Assembly (NCBI RefSeq): GCF_009797935.1
Contig: NZ_VOLC01000008.1
Span: 124,001-188,000 of the forward strand
Length of the DNA: 64,000 bases
Source of the DNA: Lunatibacter salilacus
GTDB lineage: Bacteria; Bacteroidota; Bacteroidia; Cytophagales; Cyclobacteriaceae
Direction of reading: 5' to 3'
Part shown: piece by piece, positions 37,801-44,984 of the stretch
Layout of the letters: each line of letters opens with the position of its first letter
Numbering within the stretch: position 1 is the stretch's first letter
The notes under the pieces: generated by a model
Told to the model about the DNA's origin: nothing
Databases searched by the model: none
Seen by the model: only the letters and a program-made list of their open reading frames with translations
Position numbers and translations under genes: made by a program

Positions 37801-38035
37801 AACAGTAGGTATGCCAACGCCAGGTACCTGCTCTTTTGCAGGTTGGGAGCTACTTCCAAATGGCAGCCGATGGGGAATAGTACCCGTATCCGCCAAAGAC
37901 AAATCTGGCAACTGGATGGAAAACAACGAAACCGCCCCACAGTTTCAGGTCAAGAATATGCCGGGCAAGATAGACAAGGGAATAGATCAGCAGTTGGAGA
38001 AGGCGGTGGAGGAGTTATTGAAGGATACTAATTGA
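34814..38035 (+). CDS. Tricorn-type protease (WD40-like propeller, PDZ, S41 peptidase)
   Basis: The 1073-residue exported protein has a signal peptide (about 1-19, LVFSQ). PD40/TolB-like propeller repeats fill about 25-560 (YPAISPDGNQIVF, FMPVWSKDGGKIAFASDRYGN). A charged Lys/Asp/Glu linker lies near 575-595. The tricorn core follows with GELNVSHAG (Ser-His pair), a PDZ domain (about 780-860, GGPLDKAGLALKSGMVIEKIDG), and the S41 domain with NEANYSDGHCF carrying the nucleophile Ser. It probably degrades peptides in the periplasm. Copies of an intergenic repeat flank it in inverted orientation. A second, propeller-less tricorn core lies 1.6 kb downstream. Confidence 0.93.
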   Translation: MSKSLLSILMVFVSSLVFSQESPSWLRYPAISPDGNQIVFTYKGDLYKVSSSGGKASQLTFHEAHDFMPVWSKDGGKIAFASDRYGNFDVFVMDADGGAATRLTYHSNDEMPYSFSAGDKSVIFGGVRQDLAEHRQYPTGSQPELYGVPVRGGRVDQVWTIPAEYVQVSKDGKKMLYHDKKGGENEWRKKHQSGIARDIWLYDADSNTHQMLTTFGGEDRNPVFAPGETDMYYLSEENGSFNVFKTNLANPSKATALTSLKNFPVRFLSISNNGVMSFSYDGELYTLREGEQPKKVSISITTQAIANSDSYIAINGGVKEMSVSPEGKEIAFIARGEVFVTSVDGSITKRITNTPQQESFVQFAPDGKSIVYASERDGSWQIFQSSRVREKEEPFFYASTILKEEALVSTEVDAYQPQLSPDGKKLAYIEGRKTLNVLDLATKSTVTLMTSEEILHMRDGDQYFTWSPDSKWLLAGFRPTMANGEVVLLDATGKKPMENLTQSGYGDGRPKWVNEGKQMIWFSNRDGLKGFAASGRSQNDVFSLFLTKESFDTFKLSKEDYDLMKEVEKAGKKDEEKNDEKNDHDKKVEDIKIDWEDLRERKAKLTIHSSLLGDAVLDKEGEKLLYLASFEKGMNLWSTDLRTKETKMELKLDANSGSLEWDKEMKNLYLLADGSISKITENGSKKELIKIAGEMTLDTEAERRQMFEHIRIRTKGAFYTPDMHGVDWDSLAAQYEKYLPSIGNDYEFAEMISELIGELNVSHAGARYTRSMPQGDATASLGIFMDFSHDKEGIMISEIIKGGPLDKAGLALKSGMVIEKIDGEQISSDRDIAWYLNRKADKFTLLEVLDPKSNERKQVTVKPISLAEENQLLYKRWVKRNQAEVDSLSGGTLGYVHIPGMADGPYRTTYEEMMGKYHDRKGVIVDTRFNGGGDLVADLAMFFTGERFITYATEEREVGYEPTFRWTKPTLAMFNEANYSDGHCFACGYTDLKIGKTVGMPTPGTCSFAGWELLPNGSRWGIVPVSAKDKSGNWMENNETAPQFQVKNMPGKIDKGIDQQLEKAVEELLKDTN

Positions 38036-38180
38036 TATTGGATATTGATGGATATTAAACCGGAGCTTAGTGGAGATCCTGGAGGGAGGAGCGGTTACGG
38101 AGTATGCCTAGGTCGAAATAAAGTAGAAATATGCCTTCAGCGAAATACAGTGGAAATATGCTACGGCCGATATAAAGAGG
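38034..38180 (+). repeat. Dispersed intergenic repeat, copy 2
   Basis: Begins at the tricorn stop codon with GATATTGGATATTGATGG and CCGGAGCTTA (38034-38069). It continues with GTAGAAATATGCC and GGAAATATGC units. It is related to 34667-34800 (inverted) and 63172-63330. Confidence 0.7.
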
Positions 38181-38501
38181 ATTGATATTCGTGGATGTCG
38201 GCCTGTAGGCTTGCTGTTGATCGATATTGGAATACGGAGCGTAGCTGGTATGGGGTTCCTTATTCGGAGAAATTAATAGCTAACATAACCCAATTAATCG
38301 CTCCCCTTAAGTTGCAAATCCCGTCGGAGCGTAGCGGTAACGGGATGGTAGCAAAGGGGTGGAGCAGTTGCGAAGTGGAGTTTTCAAGCTTCGAATTATG
38401 GAAAGGGATTTCTTTAAGGTGGTAGCAAAGTCTTACGTTGACATTAATTGGGTTTTAATAACATCTGTTTAAAATCTGAAGATTTTAAAGGCGGAAAAAA
38501 T
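38181..38501. other. Non-coding region with REP-like motifs
   Basis: Holds CGGAGCGTAGC twice (near 38236 and 38326) and an inverted repeat ATCCCGT...ACGGGAT around the second. No gene is supported. The flavodoxin RBS (AAAGGCGGAAAA) is at its right end. Confidence 0.5.
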
Positions 38502-39077
38502 ATGAGAATGAATTGGAGTAAGTGGTCGTTTGTAGCAGTTATTATTCTACTAAAATTTGATTTTGTCTTTTCGCAGGCAAGTCCAACTATCCTAATTGCC
38601 TACTACTCTCAATCCGGAAATACCAAAGCCATGGCGGAAGCAGTGGCGAAGGGGGCTCGATCGTTGGAGGGAATAAGTTTGATCTTGAAATCTATTCAAG
38701 AAATCTCGCAGAATGAATTGCTTTTTGCGGATGCCATTATTTTGGGGTCTCCGGTGTACAATGCCAATTTGCCTCCCGCAGTAATGGAATTTATCAATTC
38801 TTGGCCCTACGAAGGAAGGCCGCTGAAAGACAAAATCGGGGCGGTTTTTGTTACAGGTGGAGGGTTTTCGATCGGGGAGGAGGCGGTGATGTTAAGTATG
38901 ATCCGTTCCATGCTAATCCATGGAATGTTGATTGTAGGAGGGGACGAATCAGAGGCCGCCTTTGGGGCATCGGCGATTACAGGAGAAGGTGCATTTGCGG
39001 GTCAGCCTGTGGATGAGATCTTTTTGCGGAAGGCGGAGGGATTGGGGAGAAGAGTCGGGGAATTGGTGTTAAAGTGA
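38502..39077 (+). CDS. Exported flavodoxin/WrbA-like flavoprotein
   Basis: The 191-residue protein is chosen to start at ATG 38502, preceded by a purine-rich RBS, rather than at the open codon 38448. It has an N-terminal hydrophobic leader ending VFSQA (about residue 25), then a flavodoxin-like fold. The FMN phosphate loop is YYSQSGNTKAMA (about 34-45), followed by ILGSPVYNANLPPAVMEF and GGGFSIGEE. The closest general class is NAD(P)H:quinone oxidoreductase/NADPH-dependent FMN reductase. A Sec-type leader on a flavodoxin is unusual, because FMN normally binds in the cytosol. It stands alone between repeat-rich gaps. Confidence 0.85.
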   Translation: MRMNWSKWSFVAVIILLKFDFVFSQASPTILIAYYSQSGNTKAMAEAVAKGARSLEGISLILKSIQEISQNELLFADAIILGSPVYNANLPPAVMEFINSWPYEGRPLKDKIGAVFVTGGGFSIGEEAVMLSMIRSMLIHGMLIVGGDESEAAFGASAITGEGAFAGQPVDEIFLRKAEGLGRRVGELVLK

Positions 39078-39334
39078 GTCTAGGGTTTACTTGAAATAAA
39101 ATTGCAGGTTAGTTTTTAGTGCGCCTCTGGATGAACACTTTTTTCTTTAATATTTAATTTTTAACCAAAAGATAAAACTAAAGCAGATTGATCCCGGTTT
39201 TTTTTAGTAGTTGAACAGTATTTTTCTGGACCAAAATCTACTATGTGATATTCGATATGTTTAAAATTTAATAAAAGATTTATTTTTTCAAAAAATAATC
39301 GCTAACTAGTTGACTACAAACCTTTTTTTGCGCT

Positions 39335-39544
39335 ATGACTTTACCAACTACCACCGAAATCGAATTAGCGGACCATTCTCCCAAACCTGCAGTGTGGGTA
39401 AACAGGACTGACATCATTGATATTGTACTGGGATGCGCATTTGTATGTCCTATTTGGTTGAAATATTTCCTTTTTGGACCTTTGGAATGGTGCAGGAGAT
39501 CGCTTACCTGTTGGCGAATCCATCCTTTTGTAAGAAAATCATAA
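39335..39544 (+). pseudogene. DUF418 C-terminal remnant (possible small protein)
   Basis: This 69-codon frame ends IWLKYFLFGPLEWCRRSLTCW. It closely follows the conserved C-terminal end of DUF418 (YeiB-like) membrane proteins, FGPLEWLWRSLTYW. The rest of that ~350-residue protein is absent; the upstream 250 bases are AT-rich and not recognisably coding. It is most likely the tail of a decayed gene. A short genuine peptide starting at ATG 39335 cannot be excluded. Confidence 0.5.
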
Positions 39545-39635
39545 ATTAGACACAGAAAAAGCTTAAGCTAGTCATTGTACTTAATTTAGATATCCAGTTT
39601 CAAGATTCAACCTGCTTTATAAACCCCAGTAGATA

Positions 39636-40907
39636 ATGAAACGAAAATCAATATACCCCAGCAAATCCCAATTAAATTTATTGCTGGGCGCTTTTGTGAT
39701 TACCTTACTTGCCTTTACCGAAGCATGGAGATATGAAAGGGATTTCTTCTATGATCCCGAGACTCACGGAAGGGATTGGGACGATGTATGGGAAAGGTAT
39801 AGCCCACTAATGCCTTATATTCAACACAGGCAGGACCTTACCTATCTTTTAGATCAATTGAACGGGGAGCTTTCTGTCGGGCACAGTTTTGTTTTTGGAG
39901 GAGATTTCCCAGCCGTGGATACACTGGCAACGGGATTGTTGGGAGCGGATTATGAAATAGCTGAGGGCAAGTGGAGGATCAAAAGGATTTATACGGCTGA
40001 AAGCTGGAATCCCAACCTGGTCTCCCCTTTGACCCAACCCGGTTTGGGTGTTAAAGTCGGAGATTATCTGCTTGCGGTTAATGGCCAGGAAGTAGATGCT
40101 TCAATGGATATTTACGAGGCCTTTAAAGGAACATCAGGCAAACAGACTTTTATACATTTAAATAGTGTGCCCAACATGAATAATGCAAGGAAACTGACGG
40201 TATTGCCCATAGATTCGGAAGGCGGTCTGCGTCAACGGGCTTGGGTAGAAGACAACAGGAGGAAAGTAGATGAATTGTCAGGCGGTAAACTGGCCTATGT
40301 ATGGGTGCCCAATACCGGTGGGCCCGGATTTGAATCCTTTAATCGATATTTCTTTGCCCAGCAGGATAAACTCGGAGCGGTGATCGATGAGCGATACAAT
40401 GGGGGTGGGTTGTTGGATGACTATATGGTAGATCTGATGACCAGAAAATTAAGAGCGGCCATCACCAATGAAGTACCCAACCCCAGGCATCTCCAGCTGC
40501 CCGCAGGGATCTTGGGTCCTAAAGTTTTATTAATCAATGAACTTGCAGGATCGGGAGGCGATTTTTTCCCTTGGGTATTTAGAAACCAAAATGCGGGGCC
40601 ATTGATTGGTAAAAGGACCTGGGGCGGATTGGTGAAATCTTCCGTCCATTACAGGTTTGTGGATGGTGGCGCCATGACCTCGCCGGATAATGCTGTATTT
40701 GACCCGGTAAGGAATGAATGGATCGGGGAGAACAATGGCATTGCACCGGATATAGAGGTCCACATAGATGCCAAATCATTTGCCGAGGGAAGGGATGTTC
40801 AATTGGAGCGGGCAGTAGAGGAAACGATGAAATTATTGGAAAAGGTCGAGGAAAAAGAAATCACTCCACCACCGTACTCAAGACCTGCTGTGAGGCCGGA
40901 AGACTGA
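39636..40907 (+). CDS. Tricorn-core S41 peptidase without propeller domains
   Basis: The 423-residue protein starts with a basic, hydrophobic leader (KSQLNLLLGAFVITLLAF, about 10-27). It moves straight into the tricorn C1 region (EAWRYERDFFYDPETHGRDWD), GELSVGHSF with the catalytic His, a PDZ-like unit (VKVGDYLLAVNGQEVDA), and the peptidase domain with NELAGSGGDFF (nucleophile Ser) and LIGKRTWGGLVKSS. Full-length tricorn homologues carry about 600 further N-terminal residues of propeller. Here these are missing and a membrane anchor or signal takes their place. Catalytic residues look intact, so it may be an active, ungated periplasmic peptidase. It is a paralogue of the full-length enzyme at 34.8-38.0 kb. 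Confidence 0.87.
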   Translation: MKRKSIYPSKSQLNLLLGAFVITLLAFTEAWRYERDFFYDPETHGRDWDDVWERYSPLMPYIQHRQDLTYLLDQLNGELSVGHSFVFGGDFPAVDTLATGLLGADYEIAEGKWRIKRIYTAESWNPNLVSPLTQPGLGVKVGDYLLAVNGQEVDASMDIYEAFKGTSGKQTFIHLNSVPNMNNARKLTVLPIDSEGGLRQRAWVEDNRRKVDELSGGKLAYVWVPNTGGPGFESFNRYFFAQQDKLGAVIDERYNGGGLLDDYMVDLMTRKLRAAITNEVPNPRHLQLPAGILGPKVLLINELAGSGGDFFPWVFRNQNAGPLIGKRTWGGLVKSSVHYRFVDGGAMTSPDNAVFDPVRNEWIGENNGIAPDIEVHIDAKSFAEGRDVQLERAVEETMKLLEKVEEKEITPPPYSRPAVRPED

Positions 40908-40999
40908 AAGATAAAGTATAGAATTTCTGGCAAAGTTTCTTAATTTTAGAATACCGAATCTAGATCTTTTAATAGCTTTTAAAATCAAAACGATCAATC

Positions 41000-42097
41000 A
41001 TGTCAACTATGAGATGTACACCCTTTATGTTTTTAGGGATGGTTTTTCTTGGAATTTTTTCCTGTAGTTCTTCTGAGGAAAAGGTTTTTCCGATCAGGGA
41101 AAATATTTCAGAATCTGTCTATGCCTCGGGATTAATTCGATCAAGATATCAGTACCAAGCTTACGCAAATGCCAATGGAATAATTCAGGAGATTTTTGTT
41201 GTTGAGGGGGATACCGTGGAGGTAGGTACCCCGATTTTATCCATTAGTAACGAAGCTGCCAGATTGAACCGGGAAAATGCCGAACTGAATAGAGCCTACG
41301 CTGACCGGCAGGCCAATCAGACAAGGCTGAACGATCTTGAAATGAGTATTGCCTATTCAAAAACCAAATACGAAAACGATTCTTTACTGCTCGAAAGGCA
41401 AAAAAGATTAAGAGATCAAGGGATAGGCGCGGCAGTGGAATTGGAGCAAAGGCAATTGGCTTTTGACAATTCCAAAACGGCCTATGAAACATCCAGACTG
41501 CGCTATCAGGACCTGAAACGTGAAATAGATTTTAACGAAAGAAGTGCCTCAAAAAACCTGGCTATTACTAAGGCGCTTGAAAGTGATTTGGTACTCAAAA
41601 GTGAGATAAAGGGAAGGGTGTATGCCATTCTTAAGGAAAAGGGCGAAATGGTCAATGCCCAAACACCGCTTGCGGTAATAGGCAGTGCCACTGAGTATAT
41701 ATTGGAAATGCAGGTAGATGAATACGATATAGTCAACGTGTCAAGAGGTCAGCGGATTTTGATTTCCATGGATAGCTATAGGGGGCAGACCTTTGAAGGG
41801 ATTGTATCCAAAGTCAATCCCATCATGGATGAACAAAGCAAGAGTTTTACGGTGGAGGGGATTTTTGTCGATGAGCCAAAAGTTCTTTATCCTAACCTAA
41901 CTTTGGAAGCCAATATAATCATTCAGAGTAGGGAAAACGCGCTGACCTTGCCAAGGGCATTTATCCTCCATGATCAATATGTAGTCAACTCCACTGGGGA
42001 TACCATCGCCATTCGGTTGGGTATCAAAGATTATCAAAAAGCAGAGATACTTGAGGGAATAGATGAAAATGCAGAGATAATCAAACCGATGCAATGA
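41000..42097 (+). CDS. HlyD/MacA-type periplasmic adaptor lipoprotein
   Basis: The 365-residue membrane-fusion protein has a lipoprotein signal ending FLGIFSC (Cys22). A biotinyl-lipoyl half (NGIIQEIFVVEGDTVEVGTPIL, about 54-75), a long alpha-helical hairpin rich in Glu, Asn and Arg (about 80-190), the second lipoyl half (LKSEIKGRVYAILKEKGEMV) and a beta-barrel domain follow in order. It bridges an inner-membrane ABC transporter to the outer membrane. Its stop overlaps the permease start by ATGA (42094), so the genes are translationally coupled. The cargo is unknown. Confidence 0.92.
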   Translation: MSTMRCTPFMFLGMVFLGIFSCSSSEEKVFPIRENISESVYASGLIRSRYQYQAYANANGIIQEIFVVEGDTVEVGTPILSISNEAARLNRENAELNRAYADRQANQTRLNDLEMSIAYSKTKYENDSLLLERQKRLRDQGIGAAVELEQRQLAFDNSKTAYETSRLRYQDLKREIDFNERSASKNLAITKALESDLVLKSEIKGRVYAILKEKGEMVNAQTPLAVIGSATEYILEMQVDEYDIVNVSRGQRILISMDSYRGQTFEGIVSKVNPIMDEQSKSFTVEGIFVDEPKVLYPNLTLEANIIIQSRENALTLPRAFILHDQYVVNSTGDTIAIRLGIKDYQKAEILEGIDENAEIIKPMQ

Positions 42098-43353
42098 AAA
42101 TAGGACTAATATTAAATATTGCAAAGGCCTTGATGGTGGCAAGGTTTAAGCAGACCTTTATTGCCGCTATAGGAGTTGTGTTTAGTATTACCATGTTCGT
42201 GGCCCTGCTGGGCTTTATGAATGGGCTTAATCAGTTACTTGACGGGCTGATTTTAAACAGGACACCCCACATTCGATTTTATAACGACGTCAAGCCCAGT
42301 CCCAATCAACCCATTGATCTTTCTGGAAAATTCACGGGTTTTTATAATATTATCCGATCGATCAAACCTGCTGCTAGCCGATTGAGCATCTATAACAATG
42401 AAGCAATTATTAGAACCCTACAAGAGGATTCGAGGGTATTAGGCGTAGCGCCGAAAATCTCCGCACAGGTGTTTTACAATGTGGGGACCATTGACATTAC
42501 CGGTGTCATTAATGGGATTGATGTGGAGCAAGAGGCTCGCTTGTTCGCGTTTGAGGATTACGTGACTGTAGGGAATTTTATGGATTTGAAGAATACGGCC
42601 AATAGTATCATTTTGGGAAAAGGGGCGGCGGACAGAATGATGGCGGAAATTGGAGATGTCATCCAGGCTACCACTGCCCAGGGAAACAGAATTCAACTTA
42701 AAGTGGTGGGCTACTATCAGTCCGGTTTGGGGGATTTAGATAATGTGCAGAGCTATGCATCCATCAACACGACGCAGAAAATGCTTGGTGAATCAGCGTC
42801 CTACATTACAGATATACAGACAAAGCTGAATGATTTTGAACAGGCGCCAGCAATGGCTAAAGAATATAGGGAGATTTTTGGTATAGATGCCGACGATATT
42901 CAAACCGTGAATGCCCAGTTCGAAACAGGAACACAGATCAGGACCTTAATCAGTTATGCGGTCGGCATTACCTTGCTGGTGGTGTCCGGGTTTGGGATTT
43001 ACAATATTCTGAATATGATGATATATGAAAAGATGGATACCATAGCCATCTTAAAAGCGATTGGTTTTTCAGGATCCGATGTAAATAAAATTTTCATTAC
43101 CATTGCGTTGACTATTGGTGTGTTTGGCGGAATTATCGGCCTTTTATTTGGATTTCTTGCGGGACTGGGAATCGAACGTATTCCGTTTGAAACAGAGGCA
43201 CTGCCCACCGTCAAGACCTTTCCTGTCGATTTCAATCCGAAATACTATGTAATAGGGGGCGTATTCAGTCTGATTACGACTTATTTTGCAGGTTATTTTC
43301 CTGCCAGGAAGGCCAGTGGTGTGGATCCGGTGGATATTATTAGGGGGAAATAG
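42094..43353 (+). CDS. MacB/FtsX-type ABC transporter permease
   Basis: The 419-residue protein has one N-terminal transmembrane helix (about 20-40), a large periplasmic MacB_PCD-like domain (about 45-275), and three C-terminal helices starting ALISYAVGITLLVVSGFGIYNILNMM-like near 290. This is the LolC/MacB/FtsX topology. MacB-type permeases transmit ATP-driven movement to the periplasm and extract lipoproteins or pump peptides and drugs. It is the middle gene of adaptor-permease-ATPase. A 113-bp gap with tandem A/T-rich repeats separates it from the ATPase gene. Confidence 0.93.
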   Translation: MKIGLILNIAKALMVARFKQTFIAAIGVVFSITMFVALLGFMNGLNQLLDGLILNRTPHIRFYNDVKPSPNQPIDLSGKFTGFYNIIRSIKPAASRLSIYNNEAIIRTLQEDSRVLGVAPKISAQVFYNVGTIDITGVINGIDVEQEARLFAFEDYVTVGNFMDLKNTANSIILGKGAADRMMAEIGDVIQATTAQGNRIQLKVVGYYQSGLGDLDNVQSYASINTTQKMLGESASYITDIQTKLNDFEQAPAMAKEYREIFGIDADDIQTVNAQFETGTQIRTLISYAVGITLLVVSGFGIYNILNMMIYEKMDTIAILKAIGFSGSDVNKIFITIALTIGVFGGIIGLLFGFLAGLGIERIPFETEALPTVKTFPVDFNPKYYVIGGVFSLITTYFAGYFPARKASGVDPVDIIRGK

Positions 43354-43374
43354 ATACAAGCCATAAAAGTTATT

Positions 43375-43443
43375 GTCAAACCTATCAACCTATCAACCAA
43401 TTAAAAATTAAAAATTACGAATTACGAATAAAAACCCATCAAC
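43375..43443. repeat. Short tandem repeats between permease and ATPase genes
   Basis: CCTATCAACCTATCAACC (two units of CCTATCAA) is followed by a duplicated AATTAAAA and a duplicated ATTACGA, and another CATCAACCTAA. Replication slippage here would lengthen or shorten the spacer between two genes of one transporter. Confidence 0.55.
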
Positions 43444-43466
43444 CTAAAAACCATATTTTCATTCGC

Positions 43467-44150
43467 ATGAGAGGAAAACCAGTTCTTGAAGCCAAAGGAA
43501 TCAATAAATATTTTTACAGCCCGGTGAAAACCCAGGTCTTGAAGGAAGTGACCTTTCAGGTAACAAGGGGCGAATTCGTGTCTGTAATGGGCAAATCCGG
43601 TTGTGGAAAGTCAACATTGCTTTATATACTATCCACCATGGATACGGATTATGAGGGCAATCTGTGGATTGATGAAGAACTAGTTACTCAGAAAAACTCT
43701 AATATCCTTTCAAAGATCAGGAATGAGAAAATAGGTTTTGTCTTTCAGTTTCACTACCTGCTCAATGAATTCTCTGTATTGGAAAATGTTATGATTCCCG
43801 GACTTAAACTGGATCAAAAATCCAGGCAGGAACTTGAGCATATAGCGATGGAAAAACTCAAGATATTTGACATGCAGGATCACGCCTTGAAAAAAGCATA
43901 TCAACTCTCAGGCGGCCAAAAACAAAGAGTGGCCGTTGCGCGGGCTTTGATGAATGATCCGCTGATTATCATGGGGGATGAACCTACCGGAAATCTGGAC
44001 AAGAAAAATTCAGATATTGTATTCAACATTTTCAAGGACTTGGCCAAGGAGTTTCACCAGACCATGTTGATTGTCACCCATGACCCTGAATTTGCGGAAG
44101 GCACGGACAGGATTATTGAAATGGAGGATGGGTACATCATAAAGCAGTAA
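43467..44150 (+). CDS. ABC transporter ATP-binding protein (MacB/LolD type)
   Basis: The 227-residue ATPase has Walker A GKSGCGKST (42-50), Q-loop FQF (93-95), signature LSGGQKQR (147-154), Walker B LIIMGDEP (166-173) and the switch His in THDPEF. The separate ATPase and permease genes match a LolCDE/MacB-like export system rather than a nutrient importer. It is the last gene of the adaptor-permease-ATPase set. The RAYT gene begins 16 bases after its stop. Confidence 0.95.
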   Translation: MRGKPVLEAKGINKYFYSPVKTQVLKEVTFQVTRGEFVSVMGKSGCGKSTLLYILSTMDTDYEGNLWIDEELVTQKNSNILSKIRNEKIGFVFQFHYLLNEFSVLENVMIPGLKLDQKSRQELEHIAMEKLKIFDMQDHALKKAYQLSGGQKQRVAVARALMNDPLIIMGDEPTGNLDKKNSDIVFNIFKDLAKEFHQTMLIVTHDPEFAEGTDRIIEMEDGYIIKQ

Positions 44151-44460
44151 TTTTAGATTTTTTGCCATGGATAAATACAAAAACAAATACCGCATACCCT
44201 CGGCCCGTGCGCAATGGTGGGATTACGGCTGGAATGGAGCCTATTTTATCACCATTTGCTCAGCAAATCGCAAACATTACTTTGGGGAAATAAAAAATGG
44301 GCAGATGCAATTATCCCACCTCGGGGTGATTGCCGATATTTTGTGGCATGAAATACCGCACCATTCAAAATTCGCTGATTTGGGTGATTTTGTGGTGATG
44401 CCCAACCATATCCATGGCATTTTGATCTTAAACAAACCCTATTCTGATAATTCCTGGGAA

Positions 44461-44508
44461 TCATCGGCAGGGGAATTATCGGCAGGGGAATCATCGGCAG
44501 GGGAATTA
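44461..44508 (+). repeat. 15-bp in-frame tandem repeat inside the RAYT gene
   Basis: Three-plus copies of TCATCGGCAGGGGAA and its variant TTATCGGCAGGGGAA alternate, each adding five residues (SSAGE/LSAGE). Copy number can change without breaking the frame. Confidence 0.85.
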
Positions 44509-44515
44509 TCAGTAC

Positions 44516-44535
44516 AGACAGGGCATGCCCTGTCT
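44516..44535. repeat. 20-bp perfect palindrome in the RAYT gene
   Basis: AGACAGGGCATGCCCTGTCT equals its own reverse complement. It lies in frame and encodes part of QTGHALS. Its shape is that of a REP element, the substrate class of RAYT enzymes. No other copy is seen in the window. Confidence 0.85.
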
Positions 44536-44865
44536 CTGCAGCCACCGCCACCGCCACCGCCATCCCCACCACGGCCACAATCCCCATTGCCCCCATCGCA
44601 TCCCGAAAATCAAAAAACAATCGGCCAACAACGATTCCAAAATCAGGGCGGAAATACTGTATCATCGATAATTGGCGGCTACAAATCTGCTGTAACCAAA
44701 CACGCCAACCGAATGAACTTGAAAAACGGATGGCAAACCCGATTCCATGATCACATCATTCGTGATGATGCGGAATACCAAAGGATTTCAAATTACATTA
44801 TAAACAATCCGGAAAATTGGAATGAAGATGGATTCCGAAACGGATAATTGAAATTATAGTGGGCC

Positions 44866-44892
44866 AAAAATTGAGAATATTCCCCAATTTTT
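44866..44892. terminator. Possible bidirectional terminator after RAYT
   Basis: AAAAATTG...CAATTTTT form an 8-bp stem with an 11-nt loop between the RAYT gene and the convergent helicase gene. The stem is AT-rich and weak. Confidence 0.4.
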
Positions 44893-44984
44893 ATCTAAAA
44901 TCATGAAATTGCTCAAAAACAGCTAATGGATGATTTTCGTCGGAAATGGAATTGATGGATAAGTGCCCAAATTTCATCGTTCCC

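Larger units (their letters stand above)
44167..44847 (+). mobile_element. REP-associated tyrosine transposase (RAYT)
   Basis: The 226-residue Y1 transposase of the TnpA-REP group has HUH motif MPNHIHG (His81, His83) and catalytic Tyr172 in IIGGYKSAVTKHA. The C-terminal RFHDHIIRD...YIINNPENW block is typical. Between the HUH motif and Tyr is an unusual ~60-residue insert (about 91-150). It holds a 5-residue tandem repeat (SSAGE/LSAGE), a GHALS segment encoded by a perfect palindrome, and a proline run. RAYTs nick and spread short palindromic REP sequences. No terminal inverted repeats are visible. It follows the ABC ATPase by 16 bases, so it may be read through from that operon. Confidence 0.93.

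Noticed and set aside
44540-44595. CCACCG triplet run considered as a CRISPR or VNTR array
   Set aside because: It is a proline-codon run inside the RAYT gene with no spacers. No CRISPR array is seen anywhere in the window.
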